6,434 nt of DNA from Burkholderiales bacterium (GTDB lineage Bacteria > Pseudomonadota > Gammaproteobacteria > Burkholderiales > Burkholderiaceae_C): assembly GCA_006227785.1 (NCBI GenBank), contig SBFU01000062.1, forward strand, positions 1 to 6,434, given 5' to 3'. The notes beneath the pieces are model-generated. The model was not told the origin of the DNA, did not search any database, and was given only the letters and a program-made list of their open reading frames with translations. This document shows positions 1 to 6,039 of the stretch, piece after piece (positions within the stretch are counted from its first letter, which is position 1; each line of letters opens with the position of its first letter). The position numbers were made by a program, and so were the translations under genes.

Positions 1-19
1 CGGCAGTTCGTATCCATTG

Positions 20-38
20 CCCTGCCGTAGGCGCAGGG
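20..38. other. GC-rich hairpin in the left-edge gap
   Basis: A perfect 6-bp inverted repeat, CCCTGC (20-25) and GCAGGG (33-38), encloses a 7-base loop. It lies in the short gap left of the lipoprotein gene's stop codon. There is no T-run on either side, so it is not a classical intrinsic terminator. It could still assist termination of the minus-strand lipoprotein transcript or of a gene entering from the left. Nothing else in positions 1-95 can be assigned. Confidence 0.2.
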
Positions 39-95
39 GGCAAAGGGTGTGCTGGCCGGCTCTCTGTTCTGAAGCCACCCGGCGCCTGTCGGCTC

Positions 96-1016
96 TCAGG
101 CAGGTCCCACCAGGGCCTTGAGGTCTTCTTCGTAGCCCTTGAGCGTGCGCAAGGCCTGCTCGCGCTGCTGAGGACTCATGCTGTTGTGCAGGGCGGCGAA
201 CTGTTCGCACCCGTGGCGGATCATGGACTGGCTGTAGGCCTCGTAGCCCGGTGTGGGTGACTGGCCGATTCGCCGGATGTGGGCAGCCACCAGCGCCTCG
301 GCCTGGGCCGGGTTGGCCTGCGCTTGTTGCACCGTCTGCAGCAGGTCGGTCTGCCGGCGCTGCCGCTCGGCCAGGGTGCGGGCAGGATCCCAGGGCGAGC
401 GCTGCAGCCAGGTGCGCACCAGTTCGCGCTGCTCGGGGCTCAGGCGGCCGTAAATCCGCTCGCTGCGGTCGATGGTTCGGGTCAGTCGCTTGCTCAGGCG
501 CTGGTCCTCGTCACCCTGCATGAAGTCTTTTTCAAAGCCCTGGTTGGATTTCGCCTGGTGTCGCCGCTGGTGGTCGATCTGGTCGGTGCTCAGGGACAGC
601 GCCAGCCTGGCCAGTGGCGCCACGGTTCGCCCGGCGGCGGTGTCGATGTGGCCTCGGATGACCTGGAACTGCCGGCAGACCTGATCTGCATCCAGGTCGG
701 TCGTGGCCATGGCCTGCCAGGACTGCAGCAGCCCGATGTAGGCGGGCAGGGCCTCGCTGCGGTGCCAGGCAAAGAAGCGGTCGATGTCCTGGCGCACCGG
801 CTCGGACTGGCCATTGGCCAGGTCGACATGGCCATCCACCCACCAGTAGGTCAGGGTCGGCGCCTGGTTGTAGGCCAGCCGTGCCGCACTGCAGGCGCCC
901 AGCAGCGTGATCGTCAGCAGACCAAGCAGCAGCAGCGCCACACCCCGGGCGATAATGCCCGGCTGCGAGTCCCTGGTGACGACACCGGGACCGGTTTTCC
1001 CGAACGAGGTGCTCAT
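96..1016 (-). CDS. DUF6279-like predicted lipoprotein
   Basis: A 306-residue protein of unknown function, probably anchored to the periplasmic side of a membrane by a lipidated cysteine. Residues 1-24 form an unusually long N-region containing K7, R15 and R24. A hydrophobic stretch follows (about 25-38), then the lipobox L39-G40-A41-C42, a textbook signal peptidase II site, so the mature protein would begin at C42. Just after it comes a segment with YNQAPTLTYWW (49-59) and, soon after, FFAWHR. This pattern of an aromatic-rich start and a helical, charged remainder matches what I recall of DUF6279 lipoproteins. The rest is rich in Arg, Gln and Ala and looks all-helical. The ATG at 1016 was chosen because AGGGAA (1021-1026 on the minus strand) sits 4 bases upstream. 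The frame stays open further upstream, but that would put over 70 residues without signal-peptide character before the lipobox. The gene is divergent from glmU and overlaps its start by 2 bases. Lipoprotein call strong; family name from memory. Confidence 0.82.
   Translation of the reverse strand: MSTSFGKTGPGVVTRDSQPGIIARGVALLLLGLLTITLLGACSAARLAYNQAPTLTYWWVDGHVDLANGQSEPVRQDIDRFFAWHRSEALPAYIGLLQSWQAMATTDLDADQVCRQFQVIRGHIDTAAGRTVAPLARLALSLSTDQIDHQRRHQAKSNQGFEKDFMQGDEDQRLSKRLTRTIDRSERIYGRLSPEQRELVRTWLQRSPWDPARTLAERQRRQTDLLQTVQQAQANPAQAEALVAAHIRRIGQSPTPGYEAYSQSMIRHGCEQFAALHNSMSPQQREQALRTLKGYEEDLKALVGPA
945..962. promoter_or_regulatory. Perfect hairpin with GATAAT loop upstream of glmU
   Basis: CCGGGC (945-950) and GCCCGG (957-962) are perfect 6-bp inverted arms around GATAAT (951-956). 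GATAAT matches the sigma-70 -10 consensus at 5 of 6 positions and lies 59 bases before the glmU ATG, inside the signal-peptide codons of the opposite-strand lipoprotein gene. I find no good -35 at 16-18 bases spacing, so promoter activity is only possible. It could instead be a leader hairpin on a longer glmU transcript. Confidence 0.25.
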
Positions 1017-1026
1017 GACATTCCCT
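1006..1026. promoter_or_regulatory. Overlapping divergent start codons with two Shine-Dalgarno sites
   Basis: The hexamer TCATGA (1013-1018) holds both starts: ATG at 1015-1017 on the plus strand (glmU) and ATG at 1016-1014 on the minus strand (lipoprotein). Each start has its own ribosome binding site inside the other gene. On the plus strand GAGG (1006-1009) is 5 bases before the glmU ATG. On the minus strand AGGGAA (1026-1021) is 4 bases before the lipoprotein ATG. The promoters of both genes must therefore lie inside, or beyond, the opposing coding sequence. Confidence 0.7.
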
Positions 1027-2427
1027 GTGGACGTGGTGGTGATGGCGGCCGGAAAAGGCACGCGCATGAAAAGCCTTCGCCCGAAAGTGTTGCACCGTTT
1101 GGGCGGGCGTGCACTGGCCCAGCACGTGATCGACTGTGCAGCGCGGTTATCGGCCCGCTCGGTCGTGGTGATCACCGGCCATGGCGCCGAACTGGTCGAG
1201 GCCGGACTGTCGGCGTCCGCTACGCAAGACGGCGCCACCTTGCAGCTGCGTTATGTGCGGCAGGAGCCCCAGCTGGGCACCGGACACGCCGTCCAGCAGG
1301 CGGTGCCGGTACTGCCCGACGACGGCGTGGTGCTGGTGCTCAACGGCGATGTGCCGCTGATCGAACCTCAGACGCTGAATGACCTTCTGCAGGCCTGCAA
1401 TGACCGCCATCTGGCCCTGCTCAGTGTGGACACGGGGCGCGATGCCGGCAGCTATGGCCGGGTGGTGCGTACCTCCGACGGTGCCGTGCAGGCGATTGTC
1501 GAGTTCAAGGACGCGGACGAAGGCCAGCGAAGCATCACCGAGTGGTACAGCGGCGTCATGGCGGCGCCGGCGAAGCTGCTCAAGAACTGGCTGGCCCGGC
1601 TGACCAAGGACAACGCCCAGGGCGAGTACTACCTGACCGATGTGGTGCGCCATGCGGTGGCAGACGGGCAGCCGGTGAAGGCCATTGTCACCCGCGACGA
1701 GGTCCAGGTGGCGGGCGTTAACAGCCCGCAGCAGTTGGCCGAGCTGGAGCGGGCCTTCCAGCGCCGCGTGGCCGAGCGGCTGATGGCCGAAGGGGTGCGC
1801 CTGGCCGACCCGGCCCGGCTGGATGTGCGTGGTCAGCTGGTGTGCGGGCAGGATGTCGAGATCGATGTCAACTGCGTGTTCGAAGGCGTGGTCGAGCTGG
1901 GCCAGGGGGTGCGCATCGGTGCCCACTGCGTGGTGGCCAACGCCCGCATTGGGGACGGGGTGGTCGTCCACCCGTTCACCCATATTGAAGGCGAGAAGGC
2001 TGGGGTGACGGTCGGGGCCGGTTCACTGGTGGGGCCGTTTGCCCGTCTGCGCCCCGGTGCCCGTCTGGGCGCCGAGGTGCACATTGGCAATTTTGTCGAG
2101 GTCAAGAACAGCACCCTGGCCGACGGCGCCAAGGCCAACCACCTGGCCTACCTGGGTGACGCGACCGTGGGGGAACGCGTGAACTACGGCGCGGGCAGCA
2201 TCACCGCCAACTACGACGGAGCCAACAAGCACCGGACGGTGATCGAGGCCGATGTGCATGTGGGCAGCAACAGCGTCCTGGTGGCACCGGTGACCATCGG
2301 GGCTGGTGGCACCGTGGGTGCCGGGTCGGTCATCACCAAGGACGCGCCAGCGGGCGCGTTGTCGGTGGTGCGGGGCAAGGGGTTCACCGTGCCCGGCTGG
2401 CAGCGTCCGACCAAGAAGGCCGGCTGA
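1015..2427 (+). CDS. glmU: Bifunctional UDP-GlcNAc pyrophosphorylase / GlcN-1-P acetyltransferase
   Basis: GlmU catalyses the last two steps of UDP-GlcNAc synthesis in the cytoplasm. Its C-terminal domain acetylates glucosamine-1-phosphate with acetyl-CoA, and its N-terminal domain couples the product to UTP. The protein has 470 residues, against 456 in E. coli. The N-terminal Rossmann-like domain opens with the nucleotide-binding signature MAAGKGTRMKS (10-20) and the K24 equivalent of the family's catalytic lysine. NGDVPLI follows (110-116), with D112 as the metal-binding aspartate, then the EFKDA segment and GVNSPQQL. The C-terminal left-handed beta helix is seen as hexapeptide-type repeats from about residue 270. 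It includes GPFARLRPGA, KANHLAYLGDA with H376 as the likely catalytic histidine, and NYGAGSITANYDG. The start at 1015 leaves only a short lead before the first beta strand, as expected, and has GAGG 5 bases upstream. An in-frame extension back to 907 lacks support. The gene converges on the DUF2726-type gene; no operon partner follows on this strand. Both active sites look intact. Confidence 0.98.
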   Translation: MTFPVDVVVMAAGKGTRMKSLRPKVLHRLGGRALAQHVIDCAARLSARSVVVITGHGAELVEAGLSASATQDGATLQLRYVRQEPQLGTGHAVQQAVPVLPDDGVVLVLNGDVPLIEPQTLNDLLQACNDRHLALLSVDTGRDAGSYGRVVRTSDGAVQAIVEFKDADEGQRSITEWYSGVMAAPAKLLKNWLARLTKDNAQGEYYLTDVVRHAVADGQPVKAIVTRDEVQVAGVNSPQQLAELERAFQRRVAERLMAEGVRLADPARLDVRGQLVCGQDVEIDVNCVFEGVVELGQGVRIGAHCVVANARIGDGVVVHPFTHIEGEKAGVTVGAGSLVGPFARLRPGARLGAEVHIGNFVEVKNSTLADGAKANHLAYLGDATVGERVNYGAGSITANYDGANKHRTVIEADVHVGSNSVLVAPVTIGAGGTVGAGSVITKDAPAGALSVVRGKGFTVPGWQRPTKKAG

Positions 2428-2432
2428 CGCAC

Positions 2433-2448
2433 GCCCGGAAGCCCGGGC
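2433..2448. terminator. Hairpin between convergent glmU and DUF2726-type genes
   Basis: GCCCGG (2433-2438), loop AAGC, CCGGGC (2443-2448) form a perfect 6-bp GC stem in the 26-base gap between the two convergent stop codons. Being symmetrical, it could serve both transcripts. There is no T-tract on either side, so intrinsic termination would be weak; a Rho-dependent end is equally possible. Confidence 0.4.
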
Positions 2449-2453
2449 ACCGC

Positions 2454-3185
2454 TCAGTGCCGGGTTTCGCTGAAGCCGTTGTAGCCGGAGTTGCCGCCAG
2501 CGCTGCCGTGATGGGCCGGTGAACCCAGCCCGGTGAGGCGGCCTTTGCGCTCGAGGTCCATCAGGCCGCTGAGGCCCATGACCTCGGAGTCGCTGAAGCC
2601 GGTGGCCGGGTACAGCTTGTCGAAGTCCGACATCTGCGACTCCAGTTGCTGGCGCACGCTCTGTCGTTCGTCGTCTTCCTTGGCCTTGGGCCGGGGCAGT
2701 TCGGCCAGGTTGAGCTGCTTGCGGAACTCGGCCGGCGAGGGCATGCGGTGGATGCCGTTTTTCAGGAAGACGAAGCGCACACCGGCGGACTTCAGGATGC
2801 GGTTCTTCATCTTGACCTGGTGCGCCTTGGCCTTGGCGTTGCTCAGGTGGTACTGCTCGATATCGAAGGCGAACATGGGGCGGCCATCTTCGCCGCAGAC
2901 GACAAAATCCACCTTCTGGCGGCGCAGGCGATCTTCGGCTTTCTGGCGGTCACCGGCGCTGCGGATGGACAGCATGTCCTTGAGCAGCATGTTGGGCAGA
3001 ACCACCTGCCCCGGGAAGGTGTCCTGCAGATAGTCCAGCATGTGCACCTGCTCGGTGGTCAGGATGCGCTCAGGCGTGTAGCGGTCGTCACGGCCGGAGG
3101 GGGTGCGCCGGTAGCGCCGGTAGAGCCAGACGCCAAGCCCGACCAGCACCAGGGCGGTCGCCAAAGCGATCAGGGTGGGCAACAT
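2454..3185 (-). CDS. Membrane-anchored DUF2726-type protein
   Basis: A 243-residue protein of unknown function. Residues 3-21 are a single hydrophobic segment followed by RRYRR (23-27), so the positive-inside rule places the rest in the cytoplasm. Residues about 37-160 resemble DUF2726: a helical lead (LTTEQVHMLDYLQ), then KVDFVVCGEDGRPMFAFDIE (91-110), H113, two lysines (K125, K127) and a strand ending VRFVFLKNG. DUF2726 is related to the PD-(D/E)XK nuclease fold. The visible acids are D93, D108 and E110, but the usual E-x-K/E-x-D spacing is altered to D-x-E, so nuclease activity cannot be assumed. Residues 165-185 are highly charged, and the last 20 or so are rich in Gly, Ser and His. No zinc-finger cysteines are present; C97 is the only cysteine. 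The start is firm: AAGGAGG (3190-3196, minus) lies 4 bases upstream. It lies downstream of the lrp-like gene on the same strand, with a 214-base gap that argues for its own promoter. Confidence 0.75.
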   Translation of the reverse strand: MLPTLIALATALVLVGLGVWLYRRYRRTPSGRDDRYTPERILTTEQVHMLDYLQDTFPGQVVLPNMLLKDMLSIRSAGDRQKAEDRLRRQKVDFVVCGEDGRPMFAFDIEQYHLSNAKAKAHQVKMKNRILKSAGVRFVFLKNGIHRMPSPAEFRKQLNLAELPRPKAKEDDERQSVRQQLESQMSDFDKLYPATGFSDSEVMGLSGLMDLERKGRLTGLGSPAHHGSAGGNSGYNGFSETRH

Positions 3186-3189
3186 GAAA

Positions 3190-3196
3190 CCTCCTT
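3190..3196 (-). promoter_or_regulatory. Strong ribosome binding site of the DUF2726-type gene
   Basis: On the minus strand AAGGAGG is followed by TTTC and then the ATG at 3185. This is the best Shine-Dalgarno match in the window and fixes the start of this gene. Confidence 0.8.
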
Positions 3197-3207
3197 GTGG
3201 GAACCTG

Positions 3208-3219
3208 GACGCCGGCGTC
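3208..3219. repeat. 12-bp perfect palindrome in the DUF2726-type gene leader
   Basis: GACGCCGGCGTC is fully self-complementary and lies 11 bases upstream of the Shine-Dalgarno site on the minus strand. With no loop it is more like a dimer-binding DNA site than an RNA hairpin, although a short stem with a 4-base loop is possible. In GC-rich DNA such palindromes also arise by chance. Confidence 0.3.
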
Positions 3220-3321
3220 GCGCCTCGGGTGTCAGACGGGATGGATCGTTGGAACTGCGACCCGTAAGCCTACCGACTTTGGCAACGAAAAGTCCATACC
3301 CGAAACGTGTGATTTATGACC

Positions 3322-3333
3322 AAAGCATGCTTT
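3322..3333. repeat. 12-bp perfect palindrome AAAGCATGCTTT
   Basis: A fully self-complementary 12-mer in the gap between the lrp-like gene and the DUF2726-type gene, 67 bases after the lrp-like stop codon on the minus strand. The surrounding 40 bases are markedly richer in A and T than the rest of the gap, as expected for a promoter or operator region of the DUF2726-type gene. A clear -35/-10 pair could not be identified. The remainder of the gap (3186-3399) holds no gene that I can support. Confidence 0.35.
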
Positions 3334-3399
3334 TTCGGCCGCCCGGCGACCGGCGGTGGAGCTGGTCATCTGCAAAGGCGGATGGGGTCGACGGGTGAC

Positions 3400-3885
3400 T
3401 TATCGGGCCAGCGGAAGACGTGGCTCGAACTTGCTGCGTTTGGTGTTGAAGTAAGCTTTTACATTTCTCACGTTCAGGTCGGCGGTGAAGAGGCGGCGCG
3501 ACAGATCAAGGTAGGCCGGCATGTCTGGCACATGGACCACCAGCACGAAGTCTGGCCCTGGACTTACCCGGTAGCACTGTTGGACCGCCGGCTCGGCGAC
3601 CAGCCGCTGCTCGAGGGCATCCAGGTGTTCGCTGCCCTGGCGATCGAGGGTCAACTCCACCAGGGCAGTCAGCCCGTGCCCGATGGCTGCGGCCAGGCGC
3701 TCCGGGTTGAGGAGGGCCACTTCGCGCTCGATCAGGCCAAGCTGACGCAGACGCCGCACCCGTCGCAGGCAGGTGGCGGCAGAGAGATGCGCCGCTTCGG
3801 CGAGCGCCTGGTTGCTGCGGGAGGCGTCGGCCTGCAGCAGTTCCAGCAGGCGCCGGTCTGCTTCGTCTATGGTTGAATCATTCAT
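3400..3885 (-). CDS. Lrp/AsnC-family transcriptional regulator
   Basis: A 161-residue DNA-binding regulator with the size and two-domain plan of the Lrp/AsnC (feast/famine) family. The N-terminal helix-turn-helix starts with the family-typical IDEADRRLLELLQADASRS (6-24). It continues through QALAEAAHLSAATCLRRVRRLRQLGLIE (26-53), where the second half is the recognition helix and turn. The C-terminal RAM (effector and oligomerisation) domain runs from about 72 to 155 as alternating strands and helices. It contains CYRVSPGPDFVLVVHV (104-119), matching the usual 'C/V-x-x-V-x-G-x-x-D' core, although the common glycine-aspartate spacing is altered to SPGPD. These proteins form octamers or other multimers that bind small molecules, often amino acids; the ligand here cannot be told. 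The ATG at 3885 fits the family's N-terminus. A GTG at 3915 would add ten residues that do not resemble the family. Neither has a good Shine-Dalgarno site. The gene is divergent from glmS, so it may control glmS as well as itself. Confidence 0.92.
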   Translation of the reverse strand: MNDSTIDEADRRLLELLQADASRSNQALAEAAHLSAATCLRRVRRLRQLGLIEREVALLNPERLAAAIGHGLTALVELTLDRQGSEHLDALEQRLVAEPAVQQCYRVSPGPDFVLVVHVPDMPAYLDLSRRLFTADLNVRNVKAYFNTKRSKFEPRLPLAR

Positions 3886-3927
3886 GGCGAATATGTTTTT
3901 GCAAAGATCATGCACGTGAACCGAGAC

Positions 3928-3974
3928 ATGAAATTATGCGCCGATGAATGATAGAAATAGACCATAAATTTCAT
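3928..3974. promoter_or_regulatory. Inverted repeat in the lrp-glmS divergent control region
   Basis: ATGAAATT (3928-3935) and AATTTCAT (3967-3974) are perfect 8-bp inverted copies with centres 39 bp apart. The match extends inward with one extra base: ATGAAATTATG against CATAAATTTCAT. The segment is the most AT-rich in the window. CATAAATTTCATCTG (3963-3977) matches 11 of 15 positions of the E. coli Lrp consensus YAGHAWATTWTDCTR as I recall it. On the minus strand the left arm holds CATAAT (3938-3933), a 5-of-6 match to a -10 box for the lrp-like gene, with no convincing -35. This is plausibly the binding region of the divergent Lrp-family regulator. Confidence 0.45.
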
Positions 3975-4004
3975 CTGGCTTCTCCTAGCATTGTGGTCGT
4001 CCGT

Positions 4005-4021
4005 GACCGGATCTGCCGGTC
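4005..4021 (+). promoter_or_regulatory. Hairpin in the glmS leader
   Basis: GACCGG (4005-4010), loop ATCTG, CCGGTC (4016-4021) form a perfect 6-bp stem ending 15 bases before the glmS Shine-Dalgarno AAGGAG (4037-4042). It is not followed by a T-run and does not resemble the glmS ribozyme, which is far larger. It could stabilise the mRNA or tune translation, or it could be a dyad bound by a protein. Confidence 0.35.
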
Positions 4022-4047
4022 CAAGGTGTCCATCTGAAGGAGTTCCC

Positions 4048-5916
4048 ATGTGTGGCATCGTCGCCGGCGTATCCAGCCGTGACATCGTTCCTGTGCTGGT
4101 GCAAGGCTTGCAGCGGCTGGAGTACCGGGGCTACGACTCGTGCGGCGTGGCCGTGCATGTGGACGGGCTGCAGCGCGCGCGCAGCACGGCGCGGGTGGCC
4201 GAGCTGGCTGAACAGATTGAACAAGGGCACCTGGCCAGCGGTACCGGCATCGCCCACACCCGTTGGGCCACCCACGGTGCGCCGGCGGTCCACAACGCGC
4301 ATCCGCATTTCAGCCACGGACCTGGAGCAGTGGCCGGCGCGGCCGGCCGGGTGGCCCTGGTGCACAACGGCATCATCGAAAACCACGACGAATTGCGCTC
4401 GGAGCTGCAGTCACGGGGCTATGTGTTCGAGAGCCAGACCGACACCGAGGTCATTGCCCACCTGATCGACGCGCATTACGACGGCGACATCTTTGCGGCC
4501 CTGCAATCGGCGGTGTCGCGGTTGCACGGTGCCTATGCGCTGGCGGTGTTTCACAAGGACGAGCCACACCGCGTGGTGGGTGCCCGGGCCGGCTCGCCGC
4601 TGGTGCTCGGGGTTGGCTCGGTGGACGGACAGAGCGGGGGCGAGCACTTCCTGGCCAGCGACGCCATGGCCCTGGCCGGTGTGACCGACCAGATCGTCTA
4701 CCTGGAAGAGGGCGACCTGATTGACCTGCAACTGGGGCGCTACTGGATCACAGACGCCAATGGCCGCAGCCACGACGCTGCCGACCGGCCGGTGCGCACA
4801 GTGCACGCCCACAGTGGCGCAGCCGAGCTGGGACCCTATCGGCATTACATGCAGAAGGAGATCTTCGAGCAGCCCCGGGCGATCGCCGACACGCTGGAGG
4901 GCATTGAAGGCATCACGCCCGAGCTGTTCGGCGATGGTGCCTACCGGGTGTTCAAGGACATCGACCAGGTGCTGATCCTGGCCTGCGGCACCAGCTACTA
5001 CAGCGGTTGCGCGGCCAAGTACTGGCTCGAATCCATGGCGCGCATTCCCACCCAGGTCGAGGTGGCCAGCGAGTACCGCTACCGCACCAGCGTGCCCAAC
5101 CCGCGTACCCTGGTGGTGACCATCAGCCAGAGCGGTGAAACGGCCGACACGCTGGCCGCCCTGCGCCACGCCCAGGGGCAGGGCATGACGCAGACGCTGA
5201 CCATCTGCAATGTGGCCACCAGCGCCATGGTGCGCGAATGCAAGCTGGCCTACATCACGCGCGCCGGGGTGGAGATCGGTGTGGCTTCGACCAAGGCCTT
5301 CACCACCCAACTGGCCGGCCTGTTCCTGCTGACGCTGGCGCTGGCGCAGGTGCGCGGGCACCTGTCCGACGATCAGGAGGCCAGGCACATCAGGGAGATG
5401 CGCCACCTGCCGGTGGCGTTGCAGGCGGTGCTGGCGCTCGAACCCCAGGTGATCAGCTGGGCCGAGGACTTTGCCCGCATGGAAAACGCCTTGTTCCTGG
5501 GACGTGGCCTGCACTACCCGATTGCGCTGGAAGGCGCGCTCAAGCTCAAGGAAATCAGCTACATCCACGCCGAGGCCTACCCGGCCGGTGAACTCAAGCA
5601 TGGCCCGCTGGCCCTGGTCACCAGCGCCATGCCGGTGGTGACGGTGGCGCCCAACGACGCGCTGCTGGAAAAGCTCAAGAGCAACATGCAGGAAGTGCGC
5701 GCGCGCGGTGGCGTGTTGTACGTGCTGGCCGACGCCGATACCCGCATCGGCAGCAGCGAAGGCATCCATGTCATCCGCATGCCCGAGCACTACGGTGCGC
5801 TCTCACCCATTCTTCACGTGGTGCCGCTGCAGCTGCTGGCCTACCACACCGCCCTGGCCAAAGGCACGGACGTGGACAAGCCGAGGAACCTCGCCAAGAG
5901 CGTGACGGTGGAGTGA
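4048..5916 (+). CDS. glmS: Glutamine-fructose-6-phosphate aminotransferase (isomerizing)
   Basis: GlmS converts fructose-6-phosphate and glutamine to glucosamine-6-phosphate and glutamate, the committed step to UDP-GlcNAc, in the cytoplasm. The protein has 622 residues against 609 in E. coli. The N-terminal glutaminase domain starts MCGIVAG, so C2 becomes the catalytic N-terminal cysteine after Met removal. [16 protein letters not shown] and TDTEVIAHL follow. Two SIS sugar-isomerase domains follow the linker [11 protein letters not shown], with [20 protein letters not shown] and [12 protein letters not shown]. The isomerase residues equivalent to E. coli E488, H504 and K603 are E502, H518 and K617, and the C-terminus [13 protein letters not shown] is the canonical one. 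Two insertions relative to E. coli fall in the glutaminase domain: about ten Ala/Gly-rich residues near 90-101 and about six near 192-198. The start at 4048 is fixed by the need for Cys at position 2 and by AAGGAG 5 bases upstream. Divergent from the lrp-like gene; no clear terminator follows. Confidence 0.98.
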   Translation: MCGIVAGVSSRDIVPVLVQGLQRLEYRGYDSCGVAVHVDGLQRARSTARVAELAEQIEQGHLASGTGIAHTRWATHGAPAVHNAHPHFSHGPGAVAGAAGRVALVHNGIIENHDELRSELQSRGYVFESQTDTEVIAHLIDAHYDGDIFAALQSAVSRLHGAYALAVFHKDEPHRVVGARAGSPLVLGVGSVDGQSGGEHFLASDAMALAGVTDQIVYLEEGDLIDLQLGRYWITDANGRSHDAADRPVRTVHAHSGAAELGPYRHYMQKEIFEQPRAIADTLEGIEGITPELFGDGAYRVFKDIDQVLILACGTSYYSGCAAKYWLESMARIPTQVEVASEYRYRTSVPNPRTLVVTISQSGETADTLAALRHAQGQGMTQTLTICNVATSAMVRECKLAYITRAGVEIGVASTKAFTTQLAGLFLLTLALAQVRGHLSDDQEARHIREMRHLPVALQAVLALEPQVISWAEDFARMENALFLGRGLHYPIALEGALKLKEISYIHAEAYPAGELKHGPLALVTSAMPVVTVAPNDALLEKLKSNMQEVRARGGVLYVLADADTRIGSSEGIHVIRMPEHYGALSPILHVVPLQLLAYHTALAKGTDVDKPRNLAKSVTVE

Positions 5917-5962
5917 GGCACCGGTCCACCGCAGGGCACCCCCGACAACCTGAACGAAGCGC

Positions 5963-5991
5963 TTGACGGTGCATCATGAGGCTGGCATAAT
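5963..5991 (+). promoter_or_regulatory. Sigma-70-type promoter of the ArsR-family gene
   Basis: TTGACG (5963-5968) and CATAAT (5986-5991) each match the consensus at 5 of 6 positions and are separated by exactly 17 bases. The predicted transcription start is near 5998, giving a leader of about 40 bases. It is the best promoter in the window and lies wholly in the glmS-arsR gap, so the regulator does not depend on glmS read-through. Confidence 0.75.
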
Positions 5992-5993
5992 CT

Positions 5994-6017
5994 GTTCATC
6001 TGTTTGATCTTATGAAC
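5994..6017 (+). promoter_or_regulatory. Operator-like inverted repeat over the transcription start
   Basis: GTTCAT (5994-5999) and ATGAAC (6012-6017) are perfect inverted arms 12 bases apart, starting 2 bases after the -10 box and spanning the predicted start of transcription. TTCAT...ATGAA-type dyads at this place are typical of ArsR/SmtB autoregulation. The left half also shows a short tandem repeat, ATCTGTT at 5990-5996 and 5998-6004, with an 8-base period. Confidence 0.5.
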
Positions 6018-6039
6018 GTAAGCCATTTTTGACGTGACC

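Noticed and set aside
1..30. Open reading of RQFVSIALP followed by TAG in frame 1, which could be the end of a gene entering from the left
   Set aside because: Only nine residues are visible, with no upstream context, and the codons are not distinctive, so no gene can be claimed.
279..1382. Long plus-strand open frame across the lipoprotein gene and the start of glmU
   Set aside because: It is the shadow of two well-supported genes, has no start signal and its translation is low-complexity Gly/Arg/Gln without a recognisable domain.
3316..3876. 186-residue plus-strand frame over the lrp-like gene
   Set aside because: It mirrors the Lrp/AsnC coding sequence and has no family resemblance of its own.
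3886..4047. Possible glmS ribozyme or riboswitch upstream of glmS
   Set aside because: The gap is only 162 bases and shared with a divergent gene, and the ribozyme's pseudoknotted core is not recognisable; only a small hairpin is seen.
4411..5790. 459-residue minus-strand open frame inside glmS
   Set aside because: High GC3 leaves the opposite strand free of stops. The translation is rich in His, Gln and Gly and shows no domain, while glmS on the plus strand is unmistakable.
5917..5962. Terminator directly after glmS
   Set aside because: The sequence has short GC repeats such as ACCGGT but no stem followed by a T-run, so no intrinsic terminator can be called.
6012..6032. Six-codon mini-ORF (MNVSHF) in the ArsR-type leader, ending just before the main start
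   Set aside because: No Shine-Dalgarno site precedes it and its ATG is part of the operator-like arm; more likely chance than a leader peptide.
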